Below, piece after piece: positions 11,698 through 22,800 of a DNA stretch of 64,000 nucleotides (its first letter is position 1; every line of letters starts with the position of its first letter). Origin of the DNA: Tubulanus polymorphus (lineage: Eukaryota > Nemertea > Palaeonemertea > Tubulaniformes > Tubulanidae); the NCBI RefSeq assembly GCF_964204645.1, contig NC_134027.1:1848485-1912484 (forward strand). The letters are read 5' to 3'. Position numbers and translations under genes: made by a program. The notes below the pieces were generated by a model, which did not search any database, was not told the origin of the DNA, and was given only the letters and a program-made list of their open reading frames with translations.

Positions 11698-13963
11698 AGT
11701 TTTTGAATGAGGGGTTTTTGCAATTTATTGGAGAAATGCATTGACGAGCACTGATTTTTACGATCGTTTTTTGCGAACGACCGTCAACCAGTCTACTCAA
11801 CGAGGGAGCAATTTGGCGATTTGATTTGCGAGATGGCTGCGCTCAGAAGTCGATAGGGATACGATTCTCTTTCCACGTCGTTTATATGTCATGCAATCCA
11901 AACAGCATCGACCAGTTTTACACAATTTACGAAGAAAATTGACGAAATCTATCGCAAACATCGCATGCTCTTCAAACGGCCTTTCGGAGATTCAGCACCG
12001 AAAACGAATCAAATCAAACAATTTATTGACACAAAAAAACGAAATATGTTTTGCATTCTTACGGAAGCTGGAGAAACGTAATATAATGATGAAACGAAAG
12101 TGGATTTTCCTCCTATATCACTGGGCCAAACAGAACGGGTTCACTAAGTTAAATATAATATACCTAAAATTCGAATGTACTTTTTCGCAATATTTTTCAC
12201 AGAACGAGTCACGTCTGGCGAACTAAAATCGTCTCTTGACCGCGTTGTGAACGTGTATCAGACCACTTCATTATTACTGCGTAGAATTACGAGTACCTGA
12301 AGAGTAAATGTAGCGGAGCTTTTATTCAAAAACCAAGTCCATTACCCGGTTGATACGTCACAAAAACTACCCAAGATGATTGGTAACTTTTTTGGCTAAA
12401 TGACGATATTGATCGAGGTCGGCGTATTCTATCAACCTAAGTATAACGCATTCGATTAATAAAAATGTCTAAAAGGCCAGTGCCTGTGACTGATAACGGC
12501 ATTTTTTTATTGATATGTCAGGAAGGTAAATTTACGAGTTGCCGCTTCTCAATTCTCCTGATGCATATAACGTTTATCTAATCGATACAATATGAATAAA
12601 TCACCTACCCTTCGAGGTACACAAATTATCAATTTTCTATCAGAGACTGGTTTTAAACTATTGGCGGGGTATAATTTATTGGTCGCTGGAGATTTCCTCT
12701 TCTGGCCGTCCATCTGCCGCTGCGAATAAACATTCGAGTCGTATACGGCTTCGTTAATCTATAGACCAGTCTATCAACGTAAAAACCGTCGAAGATTCGT
12801 ACAGATCACGATGTTGTGTTTACAGCTGAGACTGATAATATTCGAATACGTGACGATCGCGTCTCGTAGATAGTTCGGTAATTCATCGGTTAGAATACGC
12901 TGAGTGCTTGATCGTGGGTAGTTAAAGAACCGAAAATAAATACCATAAATTACAACGAACGTCTATTGCACGTTTTTATGCAATTTGTCGTGAGAAAAGA
13001 GACATCTGTTGGGCGTCAACTTCACGCAAAAAGTTGATTACTCAATGTTTTACTTATTTTTTTTTCTTTCTTTTTTTTTAATCATCAGCGATGTGAGTAA
13101 ACAGCTGGTAGATTCTCAAATACCGTAGACTTTCTCGGAATTATTTGTTGCCGAAAGTGACGACGCATGCCATAAAAACCGATATCGAGTTCATTCTATT
13201 CCAAACAGAAAAAAAGGGCATTGGAAAAACTATTTGAACTGCAATCGAAAATAGAAATCCCCCCCCCAACTACCTCTGCCAGCTTGCTCCCCGCTCCCTC
13301 TCTATAATTCTCTCCCTCCCTTATCAACAAGAATTATATTTCTCATCTGAAAATAGGCAAACACAAAATGCCATATACATACACTTAAAATCCTCTAAGC
13401 GGTTCTTAGAAGGGGGTGCACCGACAATATATTATATTATATATAAAACCGTTTTGTTATAAGAACATTTCCATTTTACCTATATTTCACGTGTAAGAAT
13501 TTATGATAGAGATACACAGACACTTGCGAAAATCTAATAGTCGTTGTTTGCGTAATTGATGGTTTTACGAAATATGATTTCTATCTTGAAACACAATTAA
13601 TGAGTTATTCATATTTTCCACGGGAATATTTTTAAACTTAAAATATGTAGAATGCCTCGAGAAAAATAACGCGGATATCGCTTTTAACATTACCACTACA
13701 ACCGATTCGATGAATTTAAGGGAAGTGAGATATATCAAAAAATCTATATTGAAGAGTCGTGTGTGATCTGTAAACTGCGACGTCCACGTAAATGTGTATT
13801 AGTGTCGCTGCGGGTGTCCGAATGACGATTTGGATTTACAAATGATATCTGATTGTCTAACAAAGGCGATAGGTGGAACATGTTCTCGGAGTCTTTTGTC
13901 AGAATAACAGGCAGTTTATTATATTTTGTGGTATTACCGTGAAGATAATTTCTATTGTTCGGT
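11698..13963. other. intergenic, upstream of GPCR pair
   Basis: No gene recognised. A pyrimidine-rich stretch lies at about 13259-13322. About 13790-13890 is recognisably similar to about 15885-15990, upstream of the second receptor, so the tandem duplication that made the receptor pair included some upstream DNA. Confidence 0.5.
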
Positions 13964-14908
13964 ATGAGTAACGTGACTCGAATATTCGTCCCTCTCGAAT
14001 ACGCATTACTCACATCGGTAGATTTCAGGCGTCCTGATTTAGAACTAATGCTTGATAACTGCTTTACTTTTCTCTTCGTTATCTTCGGATTTATAGGAAA
14101 CAATTTCATAGTTATAATAATGTTACAGCGAAGCTTCTGGAAACTATCTTACAGTCGATTTCTGTTCACTCTGGCGATTTCCGACAACGTGCGCGTAGTC
14201 GAAGCCGCTTGTATTCTCCTTAACATTCTAGGCAAGAGATTCTTGCGGAAAAACATCGTCACATTCTACAGCGTTTATGCGGTTATTATCCACGAACAGC
14301 TGGTAGTTTTGGCAATGTGTATGAGTCCAGTTTTATTAGTTCTAGTGACGATAGAGAGACTCTGCGCTATCCGCTTCCCTTTCACTGCTAAACGATTCTG
14401 GACAACAAAAACATCGTCTATAATGTGCGCCACTCTGACTGCGGTGATTTATGGTGTTTTCTCTTTCACGTGGACGATCACTTGTGATGATCGTTCCCCG
14501 ATAAAAACGTGCACATTTCCAAGCTTTCAATATATTTTGATTGAATATGCTTTATATTCTGTGTTTATATATTTTCCGGCAGTGATTATTTCAGTAGCGA
14601 CTATAATGATGGTCGTCACGATGAGGTCGAGCGATGCCGTGTCCGCTTCAGGAAAAGGTACGACAAAAACTAATCAAGCCAGTCGTATGGTTCTGACCGT
14701 TATGATATTCTTCGTCGTAACAATGATTCCAATTTGTCTGTTTGCGTCTCTGCGTGCTGTTAAGGGTTTGTACATGGTGCTGAGACTTCCCTCCTACATC
14801 GCTTCTAAAATATTCGCTCTGAATTACGTGATGAATTTCTATCTGTATTTGTTATCAGGTAAAGAGTTTCGTACGGTGACCACCCGTTTGATAAAATGCC
14901 AGTCATGA
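13964..14908 (+). CDS. rhodopsin-like GPCR, tandem copy A, single exon
   Basis: Predicted 314-aa class A receptor; ligand unknown. The start is the ATG at 13964 (MSNVTRIF), which gives an N-glycosylation sequon NVT right after the start and matches the start of copy B. TM1 contains GFIGNNFIVIIM, with the conserved asparagine. TM3 ends in TIERLCAIRFPF, an ERL in place of DRY. The second extracellular loop has paired cysteines (TCDD, KTC). TM7 reads NYVMNFYLYLLSGKEFR, so NPxxY is replaced by NFYLY. Intracellular loop 3 is short and rich in Ser/Thr/Lys. The gene is intronless and lies 1.2 kb upstream of its paralogue in the same orientation. It could be a peptide or chemosensory receptor of a lineage-specific expansion; I cannot tell which. 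Confidence 0.82.
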   Translation: MSNVTRIFVPLEYALLTSVDFRRPDLELMLDNCFTFLFVIFGFIGNNFIVIIMLQRSFWKLSYSRFLFTLAISDNVRVVEAACILLNILGKRFLRKNIVTFYSVYAVIIHEQLVVLAMCMSPVLLVLVTIERLCAIRFPFTAKRFWTTKTSSIMCATLTAVIYGVFSFTWTITCDDRSPIKTCTFPSFQYILIEYALYSVFIYFPAVIISVATIMMVVTMRSSDAVSASGKGTTKTNQASRMVLTVMIFFVVTMIPICLFASLRAVKGLYMVLRLPSYIASKIFALNYVMNFYLYLLSGKEFRTVTTRLIKCQS

Positions 14909-16077
14909 GAACATCACATTTTTTTCTGTCGATAGAAAATAGATTCTATCGAAAAGTTTCTATCAAAATTGATAAACTCGTTTTTCTTTTCAAATATTTC
15001 GGGCTTATTTCTTTTTCAATTCCCGTCACACAGCCCCGCGGTAAAAATCAACCGAACCACACTAAAAGGTGATAAAGTGCAGAACAATTATGTTGATTTT
15101 AGTAATGAGTAGATTTTTGAAGACATCGTAAAAATGATACAATATCTACATGTACAAAATACAAACGCCTGCAAAGACGATCATCAACGATTCTGTAATT
15201 TTTATTATGCAAGAGGAAAGACGGCAGATATCACTCGAGAGATCAGCGATATAGAAAGAGACAATCAAGTCCCGCTGAAAAGTCAGATATAAAAGGTTTT
15301 TTCCGTATCCCAGTATCAGTAGTATCTCTTCCACGAGGTTTTTTTAAAAATGTAAACTGCTATTTCTAGCAATCTTTCAGTTCGATACAGCTTCATTCAT
15401 AGTTGTAAGTTTTCCTACCTGAATTTTGTAACGATTCATGTAATTGCATTGTAAATAAGTTGTGAAGCAAGTAGCGTTATGCTCGCTGATACCAGCCAAT
15501 AAATCTCGACTTAATTTAATGTAAATTCAAAAAATGTCACCTAGTGTCACCTAATGATATATACATGTACAAAAAAAGCATGCCAAGACAATTTTACAAA
15601 TGATTCTGTATAATTTTTATGATGAAAAAAGAAATGCGGCAGAGGTTCTTTCCTTTTTCGGTATCGGGAGTATCTCCTCCATACTCCTCCATGGGATACA
15701 GCGTTAGGTCCGGGTTGCTTTCTACTATAAACTGCTAAATCTAACAACTTATTAATACAGACACCTCGATACTACTGCATTCATAGCTGAGAGTTCTCCT
15801 ACATGAATTTTGAAACGATTTATGTAATTACATTTTGAATAAGTAGCAAAGCCATATATGAAATATAGTTTGAAAAGTGGTCTTCACTGGGTACGGATCT
15901 CCGTAACAATTTGGATTTATAAATCATATCTGTTTTCTAACCATAGAGAACGCATTGCTACATTTAAATCATATCACATGTTAATAAGCGGGTGTAGGTA
16001 CAGGAAGAAACGATATATCATTCGTTTTGTGATAGTACGTTTAAATTGGCTCCACATTCATCATCGTTGATGTAATA
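14909..16077. repeat. intergenic spacer with two diverged direct copies
   Basis: About 15146-15470 and 15560-15850 align as degenerate direct repeats; both contain a TACATGTACAAAA start, a TTCTGTA..ATTTTTAT block and a CCTACATGAATTTTG-like block. This looks like duplicated receptor 3' or intergenic sequence, perhaps from an extra, lost receptor copy. No open frame for a third receptor remains. Confidence 0.65.
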
Positions 16078-17019
16078 ATGGTTAATTCGACTCGAATATT
16101 CGCTCCACCTGAATACAGAGCACTCAGCGCTGTCGATATTCACCGGGCTCACTGGTTTCTGACGCTTGATAATCTGTACACTTTCCTGTACGTGTTCTTC
16201 GGATTCGTAGGAAACGCATTCATAGTCATTATAATGATAAAGCCAAGTTTCGCGAAGCTATCTTACAGTCGTTTCCTGTTGACTCTCGCGGTTTCAGACA
16301 ATCTGCGACTTGGCGGTTCTGCTTGTATTCTCGTGAACGTTCTAGCTATGAGATTGATCGGTGCAAATATAATCACATTCTACAGCGTTTATGCGGTTAT
16401 TATCTATGAACAACTGGTAATTTTAGGAATGTGTATGAGTCCAGTTTTATTAGTTCTGGTAACGATAGAGAGACTCTGCGCTATCCGCTTCCCTTTCACT
16501 GCTAAACGATTCTGGACAACAAAAACATCGTCTATAATGTGCGCCACTCTGACTGCGGTTATGTTTGCTATTTTCTCCTTCACGTGGACGATCACTTGTG
16601 ATGATCGTTCCCCGATAGAAAAATGCACATTTCCAACATTTGATTATGTTTTGACCGAATATGCTTTATATTCTGTGTTTATATATTTTCCGGCAGTGAT
16701 TATTTCAGTAGCGACTATAATGATGGTCGTCACGATGAGGTCGAGCGATGCGGTGTCCGCTTCAGGAAAAGGTACGACAAAAACTAATCAAGCCAGTCGT
16801 ATGGTTCTGACCGTTATGATATTCTTTGCTGTCACAACGATTCCTGTGTGTATGTTGTCGTCTCTACGTTTTGTAAAAGGCTGGTACATGGTGCTGAGAA
16901 CTCCCTCTTACGTCGCTTCTAAAATATTCGCTTTGAACAACGCGATGAATTTCTATCTATATATTTTAGCGGGTAAAGAATTTCGTTCAGTAGCCGCCCG
17001 TTTGATGAAATGCCAGTGA
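16078..17019 (+). CDS. rhodopsin-like GPCR, tandem copy B, single exon
   Basis: Predicted 313-aa class A receptor, paralogue of the gene at 13964-14908. Starts MVNSTRIFAPPEY with an NST sequon. It has the same ERLCAIRFPF after TM3, the same cysteines in extracellular loop 2, and NNAMNFYLYILAGKEFR at TM7. The N-terminus to TM3 and the TM6-TM7 region have diverged from copy A in both protein and silent sites. Two blocks are almost identical at DNA level: 16462-16559 matches 14348-14445, and 16657-16826 matches 14543-14712 with one mismatch. This patchwork suggests gene conversion. The antisense open frame at 16404-16628 is a shadow of this gene. Confidence 0.82.
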   Translation: MVNSTRIFAPPEYRALSAVDIHRAHWFLTLDNLYTFLYVFFGFVGNAFIVIIMIKPSFAKLSYSRFLLTLAVSDNLRLGGSACILVNVLAMRLIGANIITFYSVYAVIIYEQLVILGMCMSPVLLVLVTIERLCAIRFPFTAKRFWTTKTSSIMCATLTAVMFAIFSFTWTITCDDRSPIEKCTFPTFDYVLTEYALYSVFIYFPAVIISVATIMMVVTMRSSDAVSASGKGTTKTNQASRMVLTVMIFFAVTTIPVCMLSSLRFVKGWYMVLRTPSYVASKIFALNNAMNFYLYILAGKEFRSVAARLMKCQ

Positions 17020-19834
17020 GAAAATATTACAATTTCTGGATTCGCTCAGTGAGAGCTTATGAAAGTATGGCCATCAATAACTAAATCTTATTGCATTTTA
17101 TGCGAAAGAAAAATTTTGACTTTCTTCTTGTCTGGAATATTGCTTACGCCACAGCTATCGTAGTTGCTAGTCAATGTTTGGGGTAAGTAATCCTCTTCAT
17201 GATTGCTCAACTGAGCTTATTAGTGGCCGTAACCAATTCCAGGACGATGGTGTTTCCGGGGGCGATGGACTGGATGATTGAGAGAGGATTAGAAACGATA
17301 TCCCGCGGTTAAACCGTCAATTCGCCATAGAAACGAAACATAGAAACGACTGAGAAATTGAAATATGACGTAATTTGATATATACTGATAAAATGAATAT
17401 TTGATATCATTTGATATTAGTAATTATATACATTGGTATAGATAGAATACAATCCCGTTTTACAGAAATACGTGTTCATTCCTATCAAGAGGAATAAAAA
17501 GAATATAGTGCTATGTGAGCCTGCCCGAAGACGAATTATAAAGTTATAACAATTTGTTTGCATCTTTGATATAACGGATGAGCCGGATGTTTCTTGTAAC
17601 TTTTCCATGTTAAAAGGTGCCTAAAGCGAATATGATCTTGGTTGACAGGTGTTGTTCTTACTCCTAATTTTCTTTACACCTTATACGCTGAAAACATGCA
17701 AAAACAATGGAATTTGACACCAAAACTGCTTTTAAACGCGGTTTCATGGCACTGATGAAGGTGAATCGAAGCGTGTTGATGGATTGGAGTGGACTGGACA
17801 GTGCATTCAGACAGCACATCAATCACAATACAAACATCGAGAAGACGTAACCACAGCCAGTGAGAAACCATCGAAAATATAATCTTATATGATCCATCAA
17901 AAATGAACGCATCCATGAAATGAAGAGAACTGTTGCCCAGTTCCAGCCATCATCTGGGATTCATAATGAACAGAATATCGTATCAAGGTGTCTGGGTAAG
18001 AGAAGATGAATTGATCGGTTCAGTGACGAATTTTTATTCTCAACGGCAAGCGTGAATCCGGAACGCCGATATATAAGAAACACTCGTTAAGATCAAGAAA
18101 CTCTGTGATCTATAAATTCATGAAAGATTGCATTTTTCCTCTTGCAGAGTCTGTGTGACATTTAACCGAATAGAACAATCAGCTTTATCAGAATATTTCG
18201 TGTATACATCAAAAACTAAAAATCCAGTTGATGCTGTTATATACTGTGGTGAAACACTGTAATTTATATGCTTCCACTATAACTGCCGGTTGTTGTTGTG
18301 GTGAAATAAATATCCGAACTTTTTTCTCGCGTGATCAGGGAATTCACACGATACGAACTCATCATTGTCGTTTCTTAATCCATTCCAACCCTGATACATT
18401 ACGTTTATTGATAGCACGGTGGCTATCGCTTCACTTTGTGAGACGACGTGAAGCAATTTATTAATGTAATGGCAATTTGATCTGCCGGGCTCTTAAACTA
18501 ATATACCACCGTTCAGTCGCTGCGTTGAATAAATCCGCCGAAAATAAGATTCCTTTTATTGTTAAGACGATACTGATCTGTGCAATTTTTGCGCTGAAGA
18601 ATTCGCCGAAATGAATAATCGCCAGACGACCGAAACACCCTCCGCGAATACGGCATGAAGCTTAGCGTCGTCGTGTGAAGGAGAAGAATTCGTTTTACGG
18701 AGAATTTGCTGTAGGAAAAAGCACTTTGATTGATTGAGACTCTCATTGATGTCAATTGATCTGATTTGGAATTCCTCTCATCGACCTAAAGCAACTATTC
18801 GAAACATCAAACTACACCCCGAAACAGAGAGTAGGCCTATACACAATACACAGCGTGCCTCAAAACAGTGAAAACTTACGTATTTCATCCATTAAAAAAT
18901 TGCGTAATTAGAATAAATTCAACCTCGCTGAAAATAGAAATGAATTAAGAACAAAGTGATTGACACCAAGATGTCTAATTTGTGTATATTTTGTGTATTT
19001 CATTTACTAAATAGTCTGCGATAAGAAATAGAAGGAAATTTAAAATACATCGTAAAATAAAAACACTGGATAACTGGTGGAGTTAGAAGATCACTTATTA
19101 TCTTCAAGAACCAAAAGCTCACACGCTCGCATTCATACTCTATTCATGATCCATGTAAGTATTCCCTCGATATTAATGAACGAATATTGTGTCAAAAAAA
19201 ACGCTGGAAAACAAGTGAAGTCAAAAGATGACTTTCTAAGAACCGAAATCCCACACTTTTATATACGTACATTCATACCCCATTCATACGCCATTCAAAT
19301 CCTACTCATGAAACCATGTAAGTATTCCTTCAATTAATGAATGAAGGAATATTATTAATCATTACTGAGCTTTCTCATCGGATAATTAGTACGCCTTCCA
19401 TGATCAGCGATTCCTCGTATGATTTCATTTACGATATTCATCGAATATTTTCCTGATAATAGAATAAATTCGTGTACAAGAGCGCGTTATCTTATATTTA
19501 ATTTTGCCAGGCATCACGACATGACATGTCCAAAATCAACACGAAGATTACGACTCTTCCCCCGAGGCTTGCAATCATATATGAGCTTGCATGTATACGA
19601 CGAACTGATTCTATTCCGAACAGCCATCGATTCAACATTGTCCTCATATATATAGTCATTTCTGGTCGCGGATCTTTTTCGAAGGAAATTCGTTTTCGAG
19701 ATGGAATGTTGATGATTTTTCATCACTTGGAAGAACAGTGATTGGAAAGAGTGTCTCTGCTCGAACAGCGGGGTTTGTGGAAACTAAACGATCCCGGTCG
19801 CTCGCGTCTGCCATTGCGCTGGCTCCATAAAACC
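17020..19834. other. intergenic, upstream of aquaporin
   Basis: No gene recognised on either strand. Short direct similarity exists between about 19080-19190 and 19200-19330 (both contain ...TCACACGCTCGCATTCAT-type and CATGTAAGTATTCC-like words), a weak tandem duplication. The aquaporin 5' leader is expected just before 19835; an in-frame stop at 19739-19741 closes the frame upstream. Confidence 0.45.
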
Positions 19835-22800
19835 ATGCTTGAAGACAATCAGACGACAAACGCGATGCCGCAGTGTGCCAAAATGGCCAAGAACAAACTA
19901 GTTCCGGATGAAATCAAAACTTATCAGTTTTGGAAATCCGTTCGCTGTGAATTTCTCATTACTTTGTTATTGGTTTTTATGGGCTGTGGTTCGTACAATA
20001 TCTGGCATTCGGGTACGGAATATAGCGATATCAGAGTAGCCCTGGCATTCGGCTTTAGTGTTGCTACTTTGATGCAATGTGTCGGTCACATCAGCGGTGC
20101 TCACATGAACCCTGCGGTCACTATGGCCATGTTAGTTACACGAAATGTGAGCATTTTGCGAACGCTTTTTTACATAGTTGCCCAATGCTTGGGCGGAGTA
20201 GCCGGCGCTGGGATTTTATACGGTCTAACTCCGAACACTTCCGCCACCCATTTGGGTGTCACCTACGTCCATCCAGAAGTGCCGTTAGGGCAGGCGTTTG
20301 GAATCGAGTTTATGACAACTTTTTTAATGGTTTTTACAGTTTTTGCTAACGTTGACTCGAAACGAGCGGAGATGGGATCTCGAGCACTTTCAGTTGGATT
20401 ATCTGTGATCATTGGACATCTTTTAGCTGTAAGTATTCATGATAATGATCTCACATGTTCTAAAACGAAATCTTAACTTTACGGTTGTCATTTAGTTCCA
20501 TCATAGCCGTTCTAACAACTAAAGACTAGTCTTAAAATTTACAAACACTTTTGAACGCAAGTCACGACTGTGACACTGTTTCGCAATGAAAAAGAATTCT
20601 TTAAGGCAAAACGCACACAACACAGGGATATCTACGATCAGAAACATGTTTCCATGCTTCTTTGCGTTGTGCGCGTCGGGCTTTAGCAATTATTTCGTAA
20701 CGCGTCCGGAAAGTAACGAATTTTTTCTCATCTTGTTCTCAACCGCACCTCACCGACAACAGTACCGCGTTAGAGTTAAAAATCTCATCATCTTCGGCGA
20801 GATGAAGACGTTGCAGTCTCTTTTTAAATGTCACAGCAATGAGTTTCGTACCGTCACCTCGAGACATCACCTGCTACGCGTACATGACATAATAAGACAG
20901 AGTAATTCAGGTAGATGAACGGTAGCTCGTTTCCTCCGCTGCGGGCGACGCAAACTATAACTTCTCTCCGATAAAAGGTGAAGCTTTAATAGTAAATCTC
21001 ACCTGCAGCACCTGCTTCACGTAAAAGCGTGAAAACTCTTCAAAATGATTGCGACTTCGCGATGGCATCTAGCAGCTCATGTATACCAACTTATACACCG
21101 TTATTTACTGCGATGCCGCGGGAATTGTTTCAAATACGATTTTAACATCTCTGATCGACCGAGCGGTGTGTACGCCACGATACATCCTTCAATAAACTGC
21201 CTCGAGTGAACTTCATATAGATTCGTCTATTTCAACATGAACTACTTGATTTTAAAAAAGAAAGCCGCGAGCAGAATAAACAAAGATAATAATCTATATA
21301 TACATCTATACTTATCCATATCGATAATTTCGTCTCATTAGTGAATATCTGGGCGTATTCAAAATGTGTTCGAAATTCTGTTCTCAAAAATAATAGAGCT
21401 CCGAGGGGCCTCGAACCTGTGTTGCTCGCATTAGTGACCCGTATAATGCAGCTCCTAGAAGAAATCCTAGATATGTCCCTGAAAGAATGAGTCTTATGTT
21501 AAAAGGCGAAGGAAGTACAACGATATTGCACGCGTCTATGGAGGAAACTGCGGCCGTCATTTTAGCGCTGTTACTAATAACTATCGGTTGGGATTGGGTA
21601 AACACTAAAAGCACCTAGTCCAGCGACTCTCAAGAGTGAAGCAATCATTCTTTCCATTTCGTCTAATGCGTCTATCGCGTGTATGAAAACGACAGAAATG
21701 CGGAAACGGCATTGATGCAGCAAATTAAAACTTCCGCTAAGAGAGAATTTGAAAACAAGTCTAACTGACAGTAACCACCACGGGTTTATCTCGAGCCGCT
21801 TTTGAAGATAATTACATTTTCATGTGTTCATGTCATTTTTTTTATTCCACTGTAAGCTCGGTCGGAGAGTGTACTATCGTTAACAGATAACTACATTTTC
21901 AGGATCAATTCTAAACGTCCCAGATAGAATTCATGGTGCTGGGAATTTGCTTGAGTTTATCCCTTAGAAGCGCAATCAAGCACCCGGACACCAGTGACCG
22001 GTTACATCTCCTTTTTGTAACGAATTTTAGATAGGTCTCGTAAATTCATTAATTGTATTTTTTTCTTATTGATCTAAAGGAATATCTTACATGGATCATG
22101 AATGGGGAATAAACGCGGGGGATGGGCTTTTGGTAAAAATCTATCTTCTAACTTCACCAGGTGTCTGGCGTTTTGTTTTACAACACTATTTCCTTCTATA
22201 CTTCCTTGTGTAAATTGATTCGTGAATAAAATATAAAACCTACACAAAAAATATATATGTGAGTGTATTATAAGTTACTTTGATCATGGCATCGGTCCCC
22301 GTTCGGGCCCATCATATATAGAACAACGATTCGAGGTATTTAGGCAATATTTGATTCGCTAGGGATGAAACATCTAAACCAGAATAAAGCGATTAACGGG
22401 CTGTGTAAAGGTTGGCTGCGTTTATCCGGTCTGAAGCAGTAAGGTAAGACGATCTGACACATCAAGGAGCTTAGATCCGGGTTCTCGAAGTAAATGAAGC
22501 GCATACAGATTCTAAGCTTCCTTATCATCACGGGACAGTTGACGAGTTTAAGCCGATATACTGGTAAACCATGCATCAGGTTTTGTGAATATATACGTCT
22601 TGTTGTTCATTGAGCAAAGTTTATTGAGCAATAATCTTGTTAGAAGTGAAAGATCGCCATTTAAGTAACGTCACGGTGTGGAAAAATCTGAGTCGAAATT
22701 TTGTGATCGTGTTAATGGAATTTGCCGACGATTGAAAACACGATTCAATCATCGTTACGGCGACTTCAAGGCAATCCGCTCAGTTTGATTAATGTATAAC

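Noticed and set aside
16404-16628. Antisense gene within GPCR copy B
   Set aside because: A shadow of the receptor frame, with no independent features.
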